From contig OZ023189.1 of assembly GCA_963995505.1 (NCBI GenBank), forward strand, positions 16,763,495-16,827,494: a stretch of 64,000 bases of DNA. Reading direction: 5' to 3'. The notes under the pieces were generated by a model, which was not told the origin of the DNA, did no database searches, and saw only the letters and a program-made list of their open reading frames with translations. The stretch is from Hypericum androsaemum (Eukaryota; Streptophyta; Magnoliopsida; Malpighiales; Hypericaceae). Of the stretch, positions 13,337 to 23,998 are shown one piece after another. The translations under genes and the position numbers were made by a program. The number at the start of each line of letters is the position of its first letter. Within the stretch, counting starts at the first letter, position 1.

Positions 13337-14648
13337 TTTGAAATTGGGAAAAGTGCACTTAAGTATCCTGTGGTATCGCAAAAAATCAAGTCAATACCCT
13401 GTGGTTTAAAACGTATCATTTGAGTCAAACTTATTCTAATTAAAATTAATTGGAGGCCCGGGCAGCTACCCGGACCTTGCCCGGCCACGTGGACCAGCCA
13501 CATCATAGTTTTCTGATGACGTGGACATCTTTTCCTTCCCCTCCTCTCTTTCCTCCTTCCCCTCTCTCTCCTCCCCACATCCAGTTCTCCCAAAGCTTCA
13601 ACTTCATTCCATGGCACCAAATCCACTTCTATACTAACAAAACAACCACAAATCATCAGTTGATACATCGACACCATTTCTATGCCAAGTTTTGAAACAA
13701 ATAAACCCCAGAGCCGCTGCCATTTGCAAAAGAAACTTTGTGCAAGTTCATTTGAATTCCGACAACTCAAAGCAGCTTCAACACACTAGTAGCTTTTTAA
13801 TTCATAGTCAACCAAGAAATCAGAAGCTGCATCGGTCTCATAGTTAGCCCTAACATCTATATACAACTACATACCAATTAATCTCACCAACAAAAATTAA
13901 AGCAAAAAAGTTTCGATCTTTTGCTTAGAGATGACCGGATCGAAGGAGGGAGCTTCAATAAAAAAAAGAAAAGGGAATTTTAAAAAAGGGACATGACTGG
14001 ATCGAATCATCATCAGAGGCACAAGGCGGTGGAGAGGAGCAAACTGTCCTCGGGTGACAACGGGATCCGCCTCCGGCTCAGCCGGCAGAAAGTTCAGAAC
14101 GCCAAGGGGAAGGAGGGGGAAGTTGGTCTTGGCCTGAGCCCCACGCAACGAACGCGCCACCGCTTCGTACGCACGCGCCGCATCCTCGGTGAAGTCGAAG
14201 GTCCCAAGCCACTTGCGCGTCTTCTTCCACGGTTCCCTGGACCGTGATCTCCGCCGCCGCCGACCATCCGATCTAACTCATCTCTACCAGTCCGGCGCGC
14301 CGGCGTCAGCAACCCTTCCTCGACGCATCAGTGATGATAAAACAAAATGAGAAAAAGAAAGAAGAAGAAGAAGATAAAATAAGAGAAAGAAGAGAAGAGA
14401 GATGGGGAAAGAAGGGGGAAGAGGATAGAGATTAGGTTTACACGTAGCACTACATCATCAGAGAAATCTGATGTGACTGGTCCACGTAGCCGAGCAGGGT
14501 CCGGGTAAGACGGAAAGGGTCTGTGTAGCTGCCCGGGCCTCTTAATTAGAATAAGTTTGACACAATTGATACGTTTTAAACCACAGGATACTAACTTAAT
14601 TTTTTGCGATACCACAGGGTACTTAAATAGACTTTTCCCTTTGAAATT
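13337..14648. mobile_element. Mutator-like element carrying a host gene fragment (Pack-MULE)
   Basis: The element is 13346-14639, flanked by a perfect 9-base duplication TTTGAAATT (13337-13345 and 14640-14648), the target-site size of Mutator elements. The ends GGGAAAAGT and ACTTTTCCC are inverted, and the inverted repeat continues for about 170 bases through the CCCGGGCAGCTACC/GGTAGCTGCCCGGG-like block and the GTGGACCAG/CTGGTCCAC block. There is no transposase. The GC-rich centre encodes an AP2/ERF fragment on the minus strand, which makes this a gene-carrying non-autonomous MULE. Confidence 0.9.
13897..14262 (-). pseudogene. AP2/ERF transcription factor fragment captured inside the MULE
   Basis: On the minus strand the second half of an AP2/ERF DNA-binding domain is readable: GWSAA..EI near 14262-14240, then [19 protein letters not shown] (about 14220-14165) and [14 protein letters not shown]. 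This covers the last strand and the amphipathic helix of the domain, where WLG, F, AARAYD/E, A..LRG and NFP are conserved in ERF proteins. The upstream part (YRGVRxRPWG) is missing and the EIRDP region is altered by a small insertion, so it cannot bind as an intact domain. Downstream an unrelated-looking tail stays open to 13897. The GC-rich sequence contrasts with the AT-rich element ends, as expected for captured host DNA. Confidence 0.75.
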
Positions 14649-14878
14649 TGATGAACAAATTTTGACAATCGAGATGTATTCGTTAAAAGTAGTTACATGG
14701 TTCGCTTGATTCCTTCAACATTCAAAAAAATCCTTCAAGCAATTGCAAGTTCTTCTCGAGCATTTCATTTGGAATTTTCAGGGTTTTTTTCTTCCATTTC
14801 CTTAAAGCACCATCTCTCGTATGTAGGTTTTCATTACAAGTCATAAGGCATTAGACGACTAAAAGGATAAAAAATTTG

Positions 14879-15782
14879 TAAGACCACCCGCAGCAGCGAG
14901 CGAGCGTTTGCTCGCGCGGATGGTTATTTTATTAATTAAAAAAATAATTAGGTGTAAAAAGGGGAGGAGCGGCCGCGCGATGGAGCTGACACGGTCCGAG
15001 TTTGCGCACGGCCATGGCTGCCATGCCACATTTTTTTCTCTCTCCTTATCTATCTATTTAGTTCCACTTGATATAATGTTATTCGTAAAAAATAGATTTT
15101 TTCGGATAATATTTTTGTGGTTATCTAAACTGACCTTATCTTTAGCAAAACTAAAAAAAATTATGAAAATTATTAATTTTTAAATCTCCATAAATAGAGT
15201 CCAATGTTAACATATTTTCATACATCATCTAAAATTCTCTCTTCTTTCACTATGTAATCTCTTCTTTTAAATTTTCTCTATTATATTATTTCTACTATGG
15301 ATCCAAATGATCATAATTTTCTAAATTATCAATCATTCGGATCTTATAATCCTTCACGCTATCTCTATTGAACGCATCGGAAACCTATCCACCTACACGA
15401 CTGCTAGGGAACAACTTCGCAATAGAGAAGCTCATAACGCTCTGAAAAGTTATATAATTGAGCATATTTGGCAAAAGTTTGGAAACGATAATTAATTATG
15501 TAATTTGAAATTTCTGTATTTGTAATTTGAAATTTTTGTATTCGTAATTTATCATTTTCGACTTCCATTTGTATCTCGAATATTTCTATCTAATTTAATA
15601 TTCTAAAAAATGATAGTAGATAATATGTGGATGAGAGAGAAATTAATTATTTATTTTGTGAACTAGATTGCTACTGTGGATAGGAAAATATGTAATTAGG
15701 TTGAATTGGGTATGGATGAGAGAGAAACTAATTGTTTATTCTGTGAACTAGGTTGGGTGGGCTGCTACTGTGGGTAGTCTAA
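14879..15782 (+). mobile_element. PIF/Harbinger (Pong-like) internally deleted element
   Basis: The element is 14882-15779 between TAA target duplications (14879-14881, 15780-15782), as expected for Harbinger elements. The ends GACCACCCGCAGCAGC and GCTGCTACTGTGGGTAGTC are imperfect inverted repeats. A TATA-type motif (CATAAATAG, about 15190) precedes an ATG at 15297 reading MDPNDHNFLNYQSF, like the start of Pong ORF1 proteins; shortly after it a frame reads AREQLRNREAHNALKSYIIE then HIWQKFGND and stop (to about 15494), like the C terminus of the Pong transposase. The middle of both genes is gone, so it depends on transposase supplied in trans. A 60-base stretch near 15631-15690 is repeated near 15714-15777. 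Confidence 0.85.
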
Positions 15783-16877
15783 TGGGACCCCATACTATGG
15801 GTCGGATTGGGTGATATTTGGCATAGTTTTAAAATACTGATTTTTGATACGACCCCAATTTTGTTAGTCCTTTGGATTTTTCGGTCCGACTGAATTTTTT
15901 AAAAATAAAAAAATAAATATTATACATATATATATATGTATACTATAAAGAATGTTACCCACCCTAATATAGTTCCACTTTTAGAGACTTCTTCATGGTG
16001 ATGTGGCCCACCTACGTGGCCACCACTAGGTTGCCCAACATACATTTTTTTCCAAAAACTTATCCCTTAACATTTTTTTTTCACTTCTCCAAAAAAAAAT
16101 ATTTTTTTTCTCTCACTTCACTCATTTCTTCTCTCTCTCATTTTCTTCCCTCTCAACTATTCCTTTAATCTCTTCTCCTCCCTTTCTTACGGTTTCATCA
16201 TCTTCAATCCTCCAGTAGACTAATGATACAGGGACATGAGAGAAGCAAATCAGTCCTAGAGACTGAGTCTGAGAAGAATGGAAATGGCCTTCCAAGGTCC
16301 CCGAGAGATGAGAGCGTCGATTCAAGGTCTTTGAGAGACTGAGAGAAGAGTGAGAAACAGAGTCTACGACGCCGTACCTGTCAACGGCGACGATGGCGGG
16401 AGATTTGCGGGAAGAGTCGTGGCCTTTTGATTTTGGGAAATTTTGTTTTTTTAGGGCTTATGATATCTAATTTTAGGACTTTATAGTAGAAATTTTATCC
16501 TTTTCATACGTTCCGGTCGAATTGGCTTTTTTCGAACAGTACGAAGCTAAAAATTACCCGGCCTAACCAGAAAATGGGCGATTTGACTAGACCTTATTTT
16601 TTCTCCTAAAAAGAAAAAATGAGCTACTGAATAATTTACGGTCCGACCGATCAGAAAAATATTGCTAAAACATATTTGTGCATAAATTTTTTGCCAATTA
16701 TACGTTTGTTAAGGAATGTGACAATAAGATCTGTGAATTTATACCTCGTTTGATTCTTGCTCATCCAAGACCTAATCTTATAGTTTCTGTTAAATTTTCT
16801 TCACATTTACATCTCGTTCTTAAGCCGATCGGTATGGTGATCATTGGAGGAGAAGGTATGTATATATCTATTAATGC
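15783..16877. other. Spacer without recognised genes
   Basis: CGGTCCGAC/TTCCGGTCGAA-type motifs at 15880-15895 and 16505-16520, with a CT-rich then GC-richer interior (16100-16430), suggest another degenerate non-autonomous element, but ends could not be paired with confidence. A TA-rich run lies at 15926-15946. Confidence 0.35.
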
Positions 16878-17610
16878 ACCTCAAACCAATTTTCAAAAGC
16901 ACAAACACCACGACACATCATTTTTTAAGACACAAATTCAACGACGCATGGTTTTCAAAGGTACAAATACAACGGCGTATCAATTTTCAAAGGCACAAAC
17001 ACAATGAGACATCAATTTTCAAATGCACATCAGTTTGCAGGGGCACAAACTTAACGACACATCAATTTTCAAAGGTAAAATCACAACAACACATCAGTTT
17101 TTAAAGGTACAAACACAACGACACATAATTTTCAAAGGTTCTTCGGTTTTCAAAGGCACAAACTCGACGACACATCAGTTTTCAAAGATAAAATCACAAC
17201 GATACATCAGTTGTCAAAGGCAATATCATAACAACATATCAGTTTTTAAAGGCACAAACACAATGACACATCAATTTTCAAATGCACAAACTCGGCAACA
17301 CATCATCTTTCAAAGGTAAAATCACAATGGCACATCAGTTTCCAAAGGCTCAAATACAACGACACATAAATTTTCAAAGGCACATGAGTTTCAAAGATAC
17401 GCGAACATGGGTCATTTATCATTGCTTCACCCATTCAAGTAGCTTCTGCTCTAATAAAGCAGTACACCAAAAGCCATAAAGCAGAACTTTAAAAATTAAG
17501 AATAAACTTTTTTTTATCCTAAAAAGTCAATTTTCTTCCAAAATAAAGCATTTTGGGTGTAAAAAAAGGATAATCTCCTTTCGACTATTTACCAACGTGT
17601 AGAGCTTGAA
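16878..17610. repeat. 32-bp minisatellite module, copy 1, with shared 3' flank
   Basis: About 16 diverged units of roughly 32 bases, consensus TTTTCAAAGGCACAAACACA then ACGACACATCAA, fill 16878-17396. The next 210 bases (TTATCATTGCTTCACCC onward) are also found after copy 2 at 21166-21390, so the array and its flank moved as one unit, presumably part of a transposon. Because 32 is not a multiple of three and the unit lacks stops, long but meaningless open frames run through it. Confidence 0.85.
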
Positions 17611-18365
17611 AAATAATACAAAATTAAAAAAATCTTGATTTCAACACCAAGATATCAATAAAAAAAATTGAATCTCAATTAGTGTTATCTTATATTTGCT
17701 TCTCTTATCTACTATATCATACATCTATTTACACTTAGGTCACTCACATCTCTTGATCTTCAAGATTCATTCATCCTAAATTCTCTAAAAATAAGCTTAC
17801 GTTTGTGAGAATAAGGTTGGTAACTTTTGTGTCTCTTTTGTTTTGTTGTAGAATATTGGGACAAGTCTTTGAGATTGAACCTAAACTATTTGTTGATATT
17901 CATAAGCGACCGAACAGATACTAAAAATTCAGCCTTCTCAAAAAATAATTCTCTCGACCACATTACAACCTCTCTCTCCTCCTTCTGAGTCAAACATATA
18001 CTAAAAATTCAGCCTTCTCAAAAAATAATTCTCTCGCCACATTACAACCTCTCTCTCTCCCCCCGAAGACCAAACTTTCCTTTCTTGTCCGCACTCCACG
18101 GCATCAAACTTCACCCCCCAAGGTAAATGCCCTTTTCTCATAAAAAATGTCGATGCATTAATATTATAATGTGGGTGTTATGTACATTTGACAAAATTTG
18201 AATCCTATACTTACTTAAATTTCGTATTTTTTTTAATGATTTTGAATGAGAACGTTGTGAAGGGAATACCAACCCCCAATCTTTGTCGTGTACATCCATG
18301 GTCCGGAGGTTTTCAGGAATGAGAATGTTCGCAACTACTACTACTAGTGAAAAACAAAATATAAT
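17611..18365. other. Spacer without recognised genes
   Basis: AT-rich. A 60-base block (ACTAAAAATTCAGCCTTCTC to CATTACAACCTCTCTCTC) occurs twice in tandem at about 17919-17977 and 17999-18057. No coding or RNA feature is seen. Confidence 0.5.
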
Positions 18366-19035
18366 CTCAATGAAATTTGCCTATAAAAATAATACTCGAT
18401 GAAATTTCAACAAAATGGGAAACAATTTTTTTATCATTGCAAGAATAAATCTTTAAGATCAAGCTTCTTCTTTTTTTGCTTTTCACTGTTTTCTTTAAAT
18501 ATCGTTGTTACCTTTAGAAAACGTAGCTACTCATTGTTATTGGAATGTATGTTTCAATAAATTTTGTGTCTATTTTAGGGAGGCTCGTTTTACCGTTCGA
18601 ATATAGTAAAAAGATTTTAGACTCACGTTGCTTACTCCTATATAGCTAGCAATATCTTGGAATGACAAAAAATCTTTTTCCTATATTCGAACAGTAAAAC
18701 TAGCCTCCCTAAAATAGAACCAAAAATTATTAAAATAGTCTTTCCAAAAACAATGGCTAGCTAAGTTTCCTAAAGCTAACAACGATATTTAAAAACAAAT
18801 AAAAAATAAGCTCAATCAAACTTGTCTATAAAAATAATACTCAATAAAATTTCAACAAAATCACGGGGCACCGATTTTTTATCGTTCCAAAAATGAATAT
18901 TTAAGATCAAGCTTTTTTTTTAAGGATGATGGCAGCAGTGGAAGATTCTAGTTTTACCGCTCGAATATGGAAAACATATTTTTTTGTCTTTCCAAGACAT
19001 AACTAGCTATATAGGAGTAAGCAAATTGAGTCACC
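18366..19035. repeat. Cluster of inverted and direct repeats (snap-back element remnants)
   Basis: Arms 18570-18617 and 18669-18716 are inverted copies (CTATTTTAGGGAGGCTCG and its complement, about 48 bases) around a 51-base loop, able to fold as a hairpin. A partial third copy in inverted orientation relative to the first lies at about 18946-19035. A direct repeat of about 105 bases (CTATAAAAATAATACTC to AAGATCAAGCTT) is found at 18388-18470 and 18826-18915. This looks like a foldback MITE duplicated together with its flank. Confidence 0.7.
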
Positions 19036-19044
19036 AGAATTTGC

Positions 19045-19286
19045 AATTGTCAAAGACCCTGAGGTGGACACCACCACAGAGGAATATCTATAAAAGGCAA
19101 TCCAAGACAAGCAGGAGTAGGAGGATTGATCAGAGACTCGTATGGATGATGGTGCCAGGGCATTACAATGCTATTTGGTCGAAGGTATGGGCACTGTGGA
19201 AGGGTCTTCAACTAGCGGAAAAGGAGAAGCGACAACTACATGGAATTGTCCGGAGTTTATTTCAACAAAAAGCCACTGATAACTAA
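19045..19286 (+). mobile_element. LINE RNase H fragment
   Basis: Frames around 19055-19230 read LRWTPPQRN, AGVGGLIRDSYG and VWALWKGLQLAE with small shifts between them, matching the RNase H domain found at the 3' end of plant L1-type elements (K.N.DGA region, GG.IRD block and the ALW.GLxLA helix). It is degenerate and short. The sequence at 19800-19990 may be the 3' tail of the same insertion, split by the TIR fragment at 19373-19640. Confidence 0.7.
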
Positions 19287-19372
19287 CAACTGTTGCTTGC
19301 TTTAAATATTGCTGTTTTAATTTTACATCACACGAGCGTCTGCATGAAAAAAATTACCAGATAAAAAAAATG

Positions 19373-19640
19373 GGCAAATTACCCTCACATCCCTGAGGTT
19401 TGGTCACCCTCCCCCTAGGGTCCCTGACTTTTGGAAAAAGATTGTCCCGTCCCTAAGTTTTGACGATAATAGATACTCAGGTCCCTGGCTGACATCATCG
19501 GCTTTTTTTTCTTTTTTGGTCATGAAAATGACCAAAATACCCTTAAACAAAAAATAAATTTTTTTACATTTTTCGACCTTTTACCTCCCGCTCCCACTCC
19601 CCCCCTCCTTCCCCTCTCCCCCTCCCGACCTTCGAAAAAT
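19373..19640. mobile_element. One end of a long-TIR element related to the one at 2868-4204
   Basis: GGGCAAATTACCCTCACATCC opens a 200-base segment that aligns block by block with the left end of 2868-4204 (GGTCCCTGRCT, ATACTCAGGTCCCTGGCT, then GAAAATGACCAAAATACCC and TTAAACAAAAAATAAA). No opposite end was found nearby, so it is a truncated copy. Confidence 0.7.
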
Positions 19641-19799
19641 AGTCCTTTCAAAAGTATATATAACAGATAGGTTTTTATGACGAAACTAGTTGCAAGCTCT
19701 TCTAGATCATTTAATCTGATTATTAGTACTTATATTTTTTCCGCTATGAGTTTTCCCAAGAAAGTTTTACATGGCAGATTTTTTAACGAGATCTACGAC

Positions 19800-19990
19800 T
19801 GCAACTTTATATAGACTTTTATACATCGGTAGTATTTTTGGGGCTCAGCTTGGGTACTTGGTTACGTTGGGTGGTTACCTTTATCCCTTGATCTGATTGC
19901 TCGGCTTGTGCAATCGAAGTCTGGATGTAGTCTGTAATTAGTTGTATGATGTACAAGGAGGTTGAGTAATAATATTATTTTACTTCTAAA
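19800..19990 (+). mobile_element. LINE-like 3' UTR and A-rich tail
   Basis: TG-rich 3' sequence with GTACAAGGAGGTTGAGTAAT, then ATATTATTTTACTTCTAAAAAAA, has the look of plant L1 3' tails (compare 39650-39712 and 42780-42845). There is no coding content. Confidence is moderate because only the style of the tail supports it. Confidence 0.45.
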
Positions 19991-20617
19991 AAAAGTACTT
20001 ATATAGGTTATGTAGGTTTTCCTCTAAGGCATCAGATTAGAACACGGAAGGATGAAAAACTGTAATGGGTCCCCATATTTTGCATGAAAGCTACGTGTAC
20101 AATAAAAGAATCAATATGTCTAATGCAAGTCTGATTGGGTGTTACTAGATGAGTAATACCAAAATAACAAACTTATAATATTAGATAAATATAAAAAACT
20201 ATTTTGAAAATCAGTTCAAAAAAATAAGATGCGATCATTTAACTACTAAAATCGTTACTCGTTCATGTACAAACGTTTCCTCTCTAAACTATCGTCACAC
20301 TTCTGTGTCAATTTAGGGTTAAAATTAATTTATTAATTGATTAGTATTTTGTTTGTTGTTGTAGAAAAATGGTGACCCACTTGATAAAGCACGAACTCAT
20401 TGAAACCACCGTTGCCAAGACATCTTTCTATTTCTCTTTTAGTATATAATATTTTGGTTTGCTTTCACATGGCTACTTCTGGTTTACCAAGTGTGTGATT
20501 TTTTTTCGGTGCCGTATTCTCGGGCTAAAGAGGTGTGCCGGCTCGCTCACAATATGGTGCAGCTCGGTAAAGAGGTGGGTGCAGATGGATTTTAGATTCC
20601 GAAAAATCTAGATTCCA
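19991..20617. other. Spacer without recognised genes
   Basis: AT-rich sequence; no coding, RNA or transposon-end signal was found. Confidence 0.5.
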
Positions 20618-21390
20618 TTCAAATGCACAAATTTAACGACGCATCAATTTTCAAAAGTACATCAATTTTCAAGAGCACAAACTCAACGACACGTCACTTT
20701 TCAAAGGTAAAATCACAACGACGAATCAGTTTTCAAAGGCACAAACACAACGACACATCAATTTTCAAAGGTGCATCAGTTTTCAAAGGCAAAATCACAA
20801 CGACACATTAGTTTTCAAAGGCACAAAAAAATGACACATCAATTTTCAAAAGCACATCAGTTTTTAAAGAAAAAATTACAATTGCACATTAGTTTTCAAA
20901 GGCGCAAAGACAACGACACATCAATTTTCAAAGGCAAAATCACAACGGCACATCAATTTTTAAAGGCACAACGACAATGACACATCAATTTTCAAAGGCA
21001 CAAAGATAATGACACATCGATTTTCAAAGGCACATCGATTTTCAAGGGCAAAAATTCGACAACACATCAGTTTTCAAAGGTAAAATTACAACATCACATT
21101 AGTTTTCATAGGCACAAACATAACAGCAAATCAATTTTCAAAGCATATCACTTTCAAAGACACACGGACACGGACATTGGGTCTTTTATCATTGCTTCAC
21201 CCATTCAAATAGCTTCTTCTCTAATGAAGTAGAACACATAAAACCATAAAGCAGAACACTAAAAAATCTCAAATAAAATTTTCGATCCTAAAAAGTTGAT
21301 TTTCTCCCAAAATAAAGCGTTTGTGGTCAAAAAATGGACAAACTGCCTTCGACTGTTTGCCACCGCGTAGAGCTCGAATACTTATGTGAA
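20618..21390. repeat. 32-bp minisatellite module, copy 2, with shared 3' flank
   Basis: About 17 units of the same roughly 32-base repeat as at 16878-17396 fill 20618-21165. The following 220 bases (TTATCATTGCTTCACCC, then CCATAAAGCAGAAC, then CGCGTAGAGCTCGAA) match the flank after copy 1. The left flanks differ. Units vary at many positions, so the arrays are old or evolve independently. Confidence 0.85.
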
Positions 21391-22035
21391 ATAAAAAAAA
21401 CTCTCGATTCAGACACCAGAGCACCAAGATATTGTCCTTCAAAGATTTTTCAATGGCAAAAATACAAGGGCCAATAAAAATCACTGGGTTAATTTATGTA
21501 TTGTTTAGTTGAGTTATTTTGTTAGTAAAATTGAAAGAAGGAGATATAAAGTATATTTTAACTTTTTTATGTTACTGAGTTTCATAAAAGGAATAAGAAG
21601 ATAAGAAATGAAGAAGAGGGAGGAGAAATATTAGAAACTATGTGCAAAAAATGAGGAGTTACACGCATGTATTTTCAGCCATCCAGATCTTTAAATCAAC
21701 GCTCCAGATTTGAGTAGCTTGGTGCCGGTAAACTTACGTTGCGAACACCAAATCCACTTTATGTAGATTATTCCCGAGATTAATAAATAATTAGATCAAA
21801 TGGTGATAATATTATTCTAACTTAATTAAGAGACCTCGAAATCAAATTATTGAGAACACAATATTATTAAATACTTAATAGGAGAACTTCATCATCTTTT
21901 AAAGATTCTATCTAATTCGAATTTATATAATTGATCTGATGAGTATTTAGATACTAGGTAATATCGTGTTTTGCATAATTTCCAAGACCCGCTCAATGTA
22001 ATGCATATGATGTTCCAAAAGAATTGTATTTGTGT
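21391..22035. other. Spacer without recognised genes
   Basis: AT-rich; nothing recognisable on either strand. Confidence 0.5.
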
Positions 22036-23067
22036 GAAGGATGGCAGAAATACCCATACCCTGAAGGTCGGACCCTACCCTTACCTACGGGTCTAGGGTA
22101 TGTTGACTTTGACTGGGTCTAGGGTAGGGTATGGGTATGAGTCCATGTTTAGAAGTAGGGTGTAGGGCAGGGTATGAATCCATAGTAAGATCCTGTGGGT
22201 CAGACCCTACCATTACATTTTTACCTTATTTTAGATTCTACCATAATTAGATCCTAGTTAAACTCTAATTAGACAGTATTGATAATATATATAATATACT
22301 TTATGGTTAACTTTAACATATTTATTATGTTATTACACAACCAGCTTAGAAGATGTCGTGAATGATGGATCACTAGAAGCCGACATTTTATATTTTTCTT
22401 TTGTTGAATTATTTATATACTTCAAACTCGAAAAGAAAAATCTTGAACTATTGAAATTAAATTACAAAATTTGATGTTTCATCAATTTTTTATTGAATGT
22501 TGATGTGTAATATAGTAGATGTCTTGAATTTATTTAAATTATATATATAAATTAATTTTTGATTAAAAATTGTCAAAATGCAAAACGTTAAAGGGTCGGA
22601 CACTGCAGACCCTGGGTCTCCAGGAGGGTAGGGTATGAATCTAATAATAAAAAATTTGTAGGGTCGAGAGTAGGGTATATGTCCAACTAAAATATGGATA
22701 GGGTTTTACCAATATCCTACCCTACCCTACCCATTGCCATTTCTAAAGAATATCTCTCAATGTCAAAATGCATAACGTTAAAGGGTCGGACACTGCAGAC
22801 TCTGTAGACTCTGGGTCTCCAGGAGGGTAGGGTATGAATCTAATAATAAAAAATTTGTAGGGTCAAGAGTAGGGTATATGTCCAACTAAAAAACTAAAAT
22901 ATGGATAGGGTTTTACCAATATCCTACCCTACCCTACCAGGTTCAAATTCAGTGGGGACATGGGTAATCCCCACTGAAAGGGATATGGGCAATATTGGAA
23001 ATACAATAATTTAAATAATTTAAAAATATATTAGCAAAATAATACAAATTATGAAAATACAAGTATG

Positions 23068-23425
23068 AGAATATTGGTTTTCATTTTCTCGGATATTGGT
23101 TTTCATCTTCTATGATATTGGTTTCATTCTACTATGATATTGATTTCATTCTACTATGATATTGGTTTCATTCTACTATAATAGTGGTTTCATTCTACTA
23201 TGATATTGGTTTCCATCTTCTCGGATATTGGTTTCATTCTTCTATGATATTGGTTTCATTCTACCGTGATATTGGTTTTCATCTTCTCCAATATTGGTAT
23301 CCCATTATAAGTAAAAATGTATACCATTTGAATGTATTGGTTTCATTCTTCTCGAATATTGGTATCATCGTTCTAGGATATTGGTATCATTCTACTTTAA
23401 TATTGGTGTCATTCATCTACGAATT
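23068..23425 (+). repeat. GATATTGGTTTC minisatellite within the BolA-carrying MULE
   Basis: About 14 imperfect units of 22-26 bases with the core GATATTGGTTTCATTCTACTAT (20-base core ATATTGGTTTCATTCTACTA). The same core appears in the related element at 53994-54456 and, inverted, at 43860-43980. It lies next to the left end, like subterminal repeats of other MULE families. Confidence 0.85.
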
Positions 23426-23734
23426 TTTTTATTCGAAAGAAGATATTACCCCTAATATAACGAGAACCCTAAACAATGACGAATAAGCACACCACGATCA
23501 ACAAAATTGAAGGGACATAGATGGAGAGATTGAAGATCTAGAGACAGGTGAGCCGTATTGGACCAAATAAACACACCACGACGTGGAATCTGGGTTCGAG
23601 CCTGTTGTTTCCTCCTCCACGCTTTTCGGTTGGATATATTCCCTCATTCTTGGTCGTTCGCGAAACCATCGTGCGCGTGTGGGGAAAAAACAACAAAAAA
23701 ACCAAATCAGAGACCGACGCGCGCGTATCGGACG

Positions 23735-23985
23735 ATGGCAGCGCGGGGGGCCAGCGCGGTGGTTACGAGGGCGAGCCGCATAAGGAGCAAGCTGCAATCG
23801 ACGCTGGAGCCGGTGGCCCTGGAGATCGACGACGTCTCGCACCAGCACGCCGGCCACGCGACGATGAGGGAGATCGGGGCCCAAGGGGAGACACACTTCA
23901 ACTTAAAGGTCGTTTCGGAGAGGTTCGAGGGCCAGGGGCTCGTGAAACAGCACCGCATGCTCGTCAAACACCACGACTTGGGGGG
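23735..23985 (+). pseudogene. BolA-like protein fragment inside the MULE
   Basis: From the ATG at 23735 the frame reads a BolA-family protein, a small partner of monothiol glutaredoxins in iron-sulfur metabolism: ASRIRSKLQSTLEPVALEID, then DVSHQHAGHA with the ligand histidine region, GETHFNLKVVSERFEGQGLV and KQHRML. All core BolA blocks are present up to the helix-turn-helix-like end. The normal C terminus (a LHALSIVAKTP-like end) is missing; instead the frame runs into HHDLG and a 19-G tract. Upstream GC-rich sequence (23590-23734) may be the parent gene's leader. It is most likely a captured copy of a host gene rather than the locus itself; transcription cannot be judged. Confidence 0.85.
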
Positions 23986-23998
23986 GGGGGGGGGGGGG
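23980..23998 (+). repeat. Run of 19 consecutive G residues
   Basis: G at every position 23980-23998, exactly where the BolA similarity stops. Such tracts are prone to length error and to G-quadruplex formation; the count may not be exact in the genome. Confidence 0.9.

Noticed and set aside
16844..17319. Overlapping open frames of 86-109 codons rich in HQFSK and SIFKG
   Set aside because: They are translations of the 32-bp minisatellite, open in all frames because the unit has no stop; no protein family is involved.
16878..21165. Regularly spaced repeats resembling a CRISPR array
   Set aside because: The units abut without unique spacers, vary in sequence and sit in a plant nuclear context.
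22060..22940. GGGTAGGGTATG repeats as interstitial telomere sequence
   Set aside because: The unit is not TTTAGGG and belongs to a MITE whose ends and duplicated right part can be traced.
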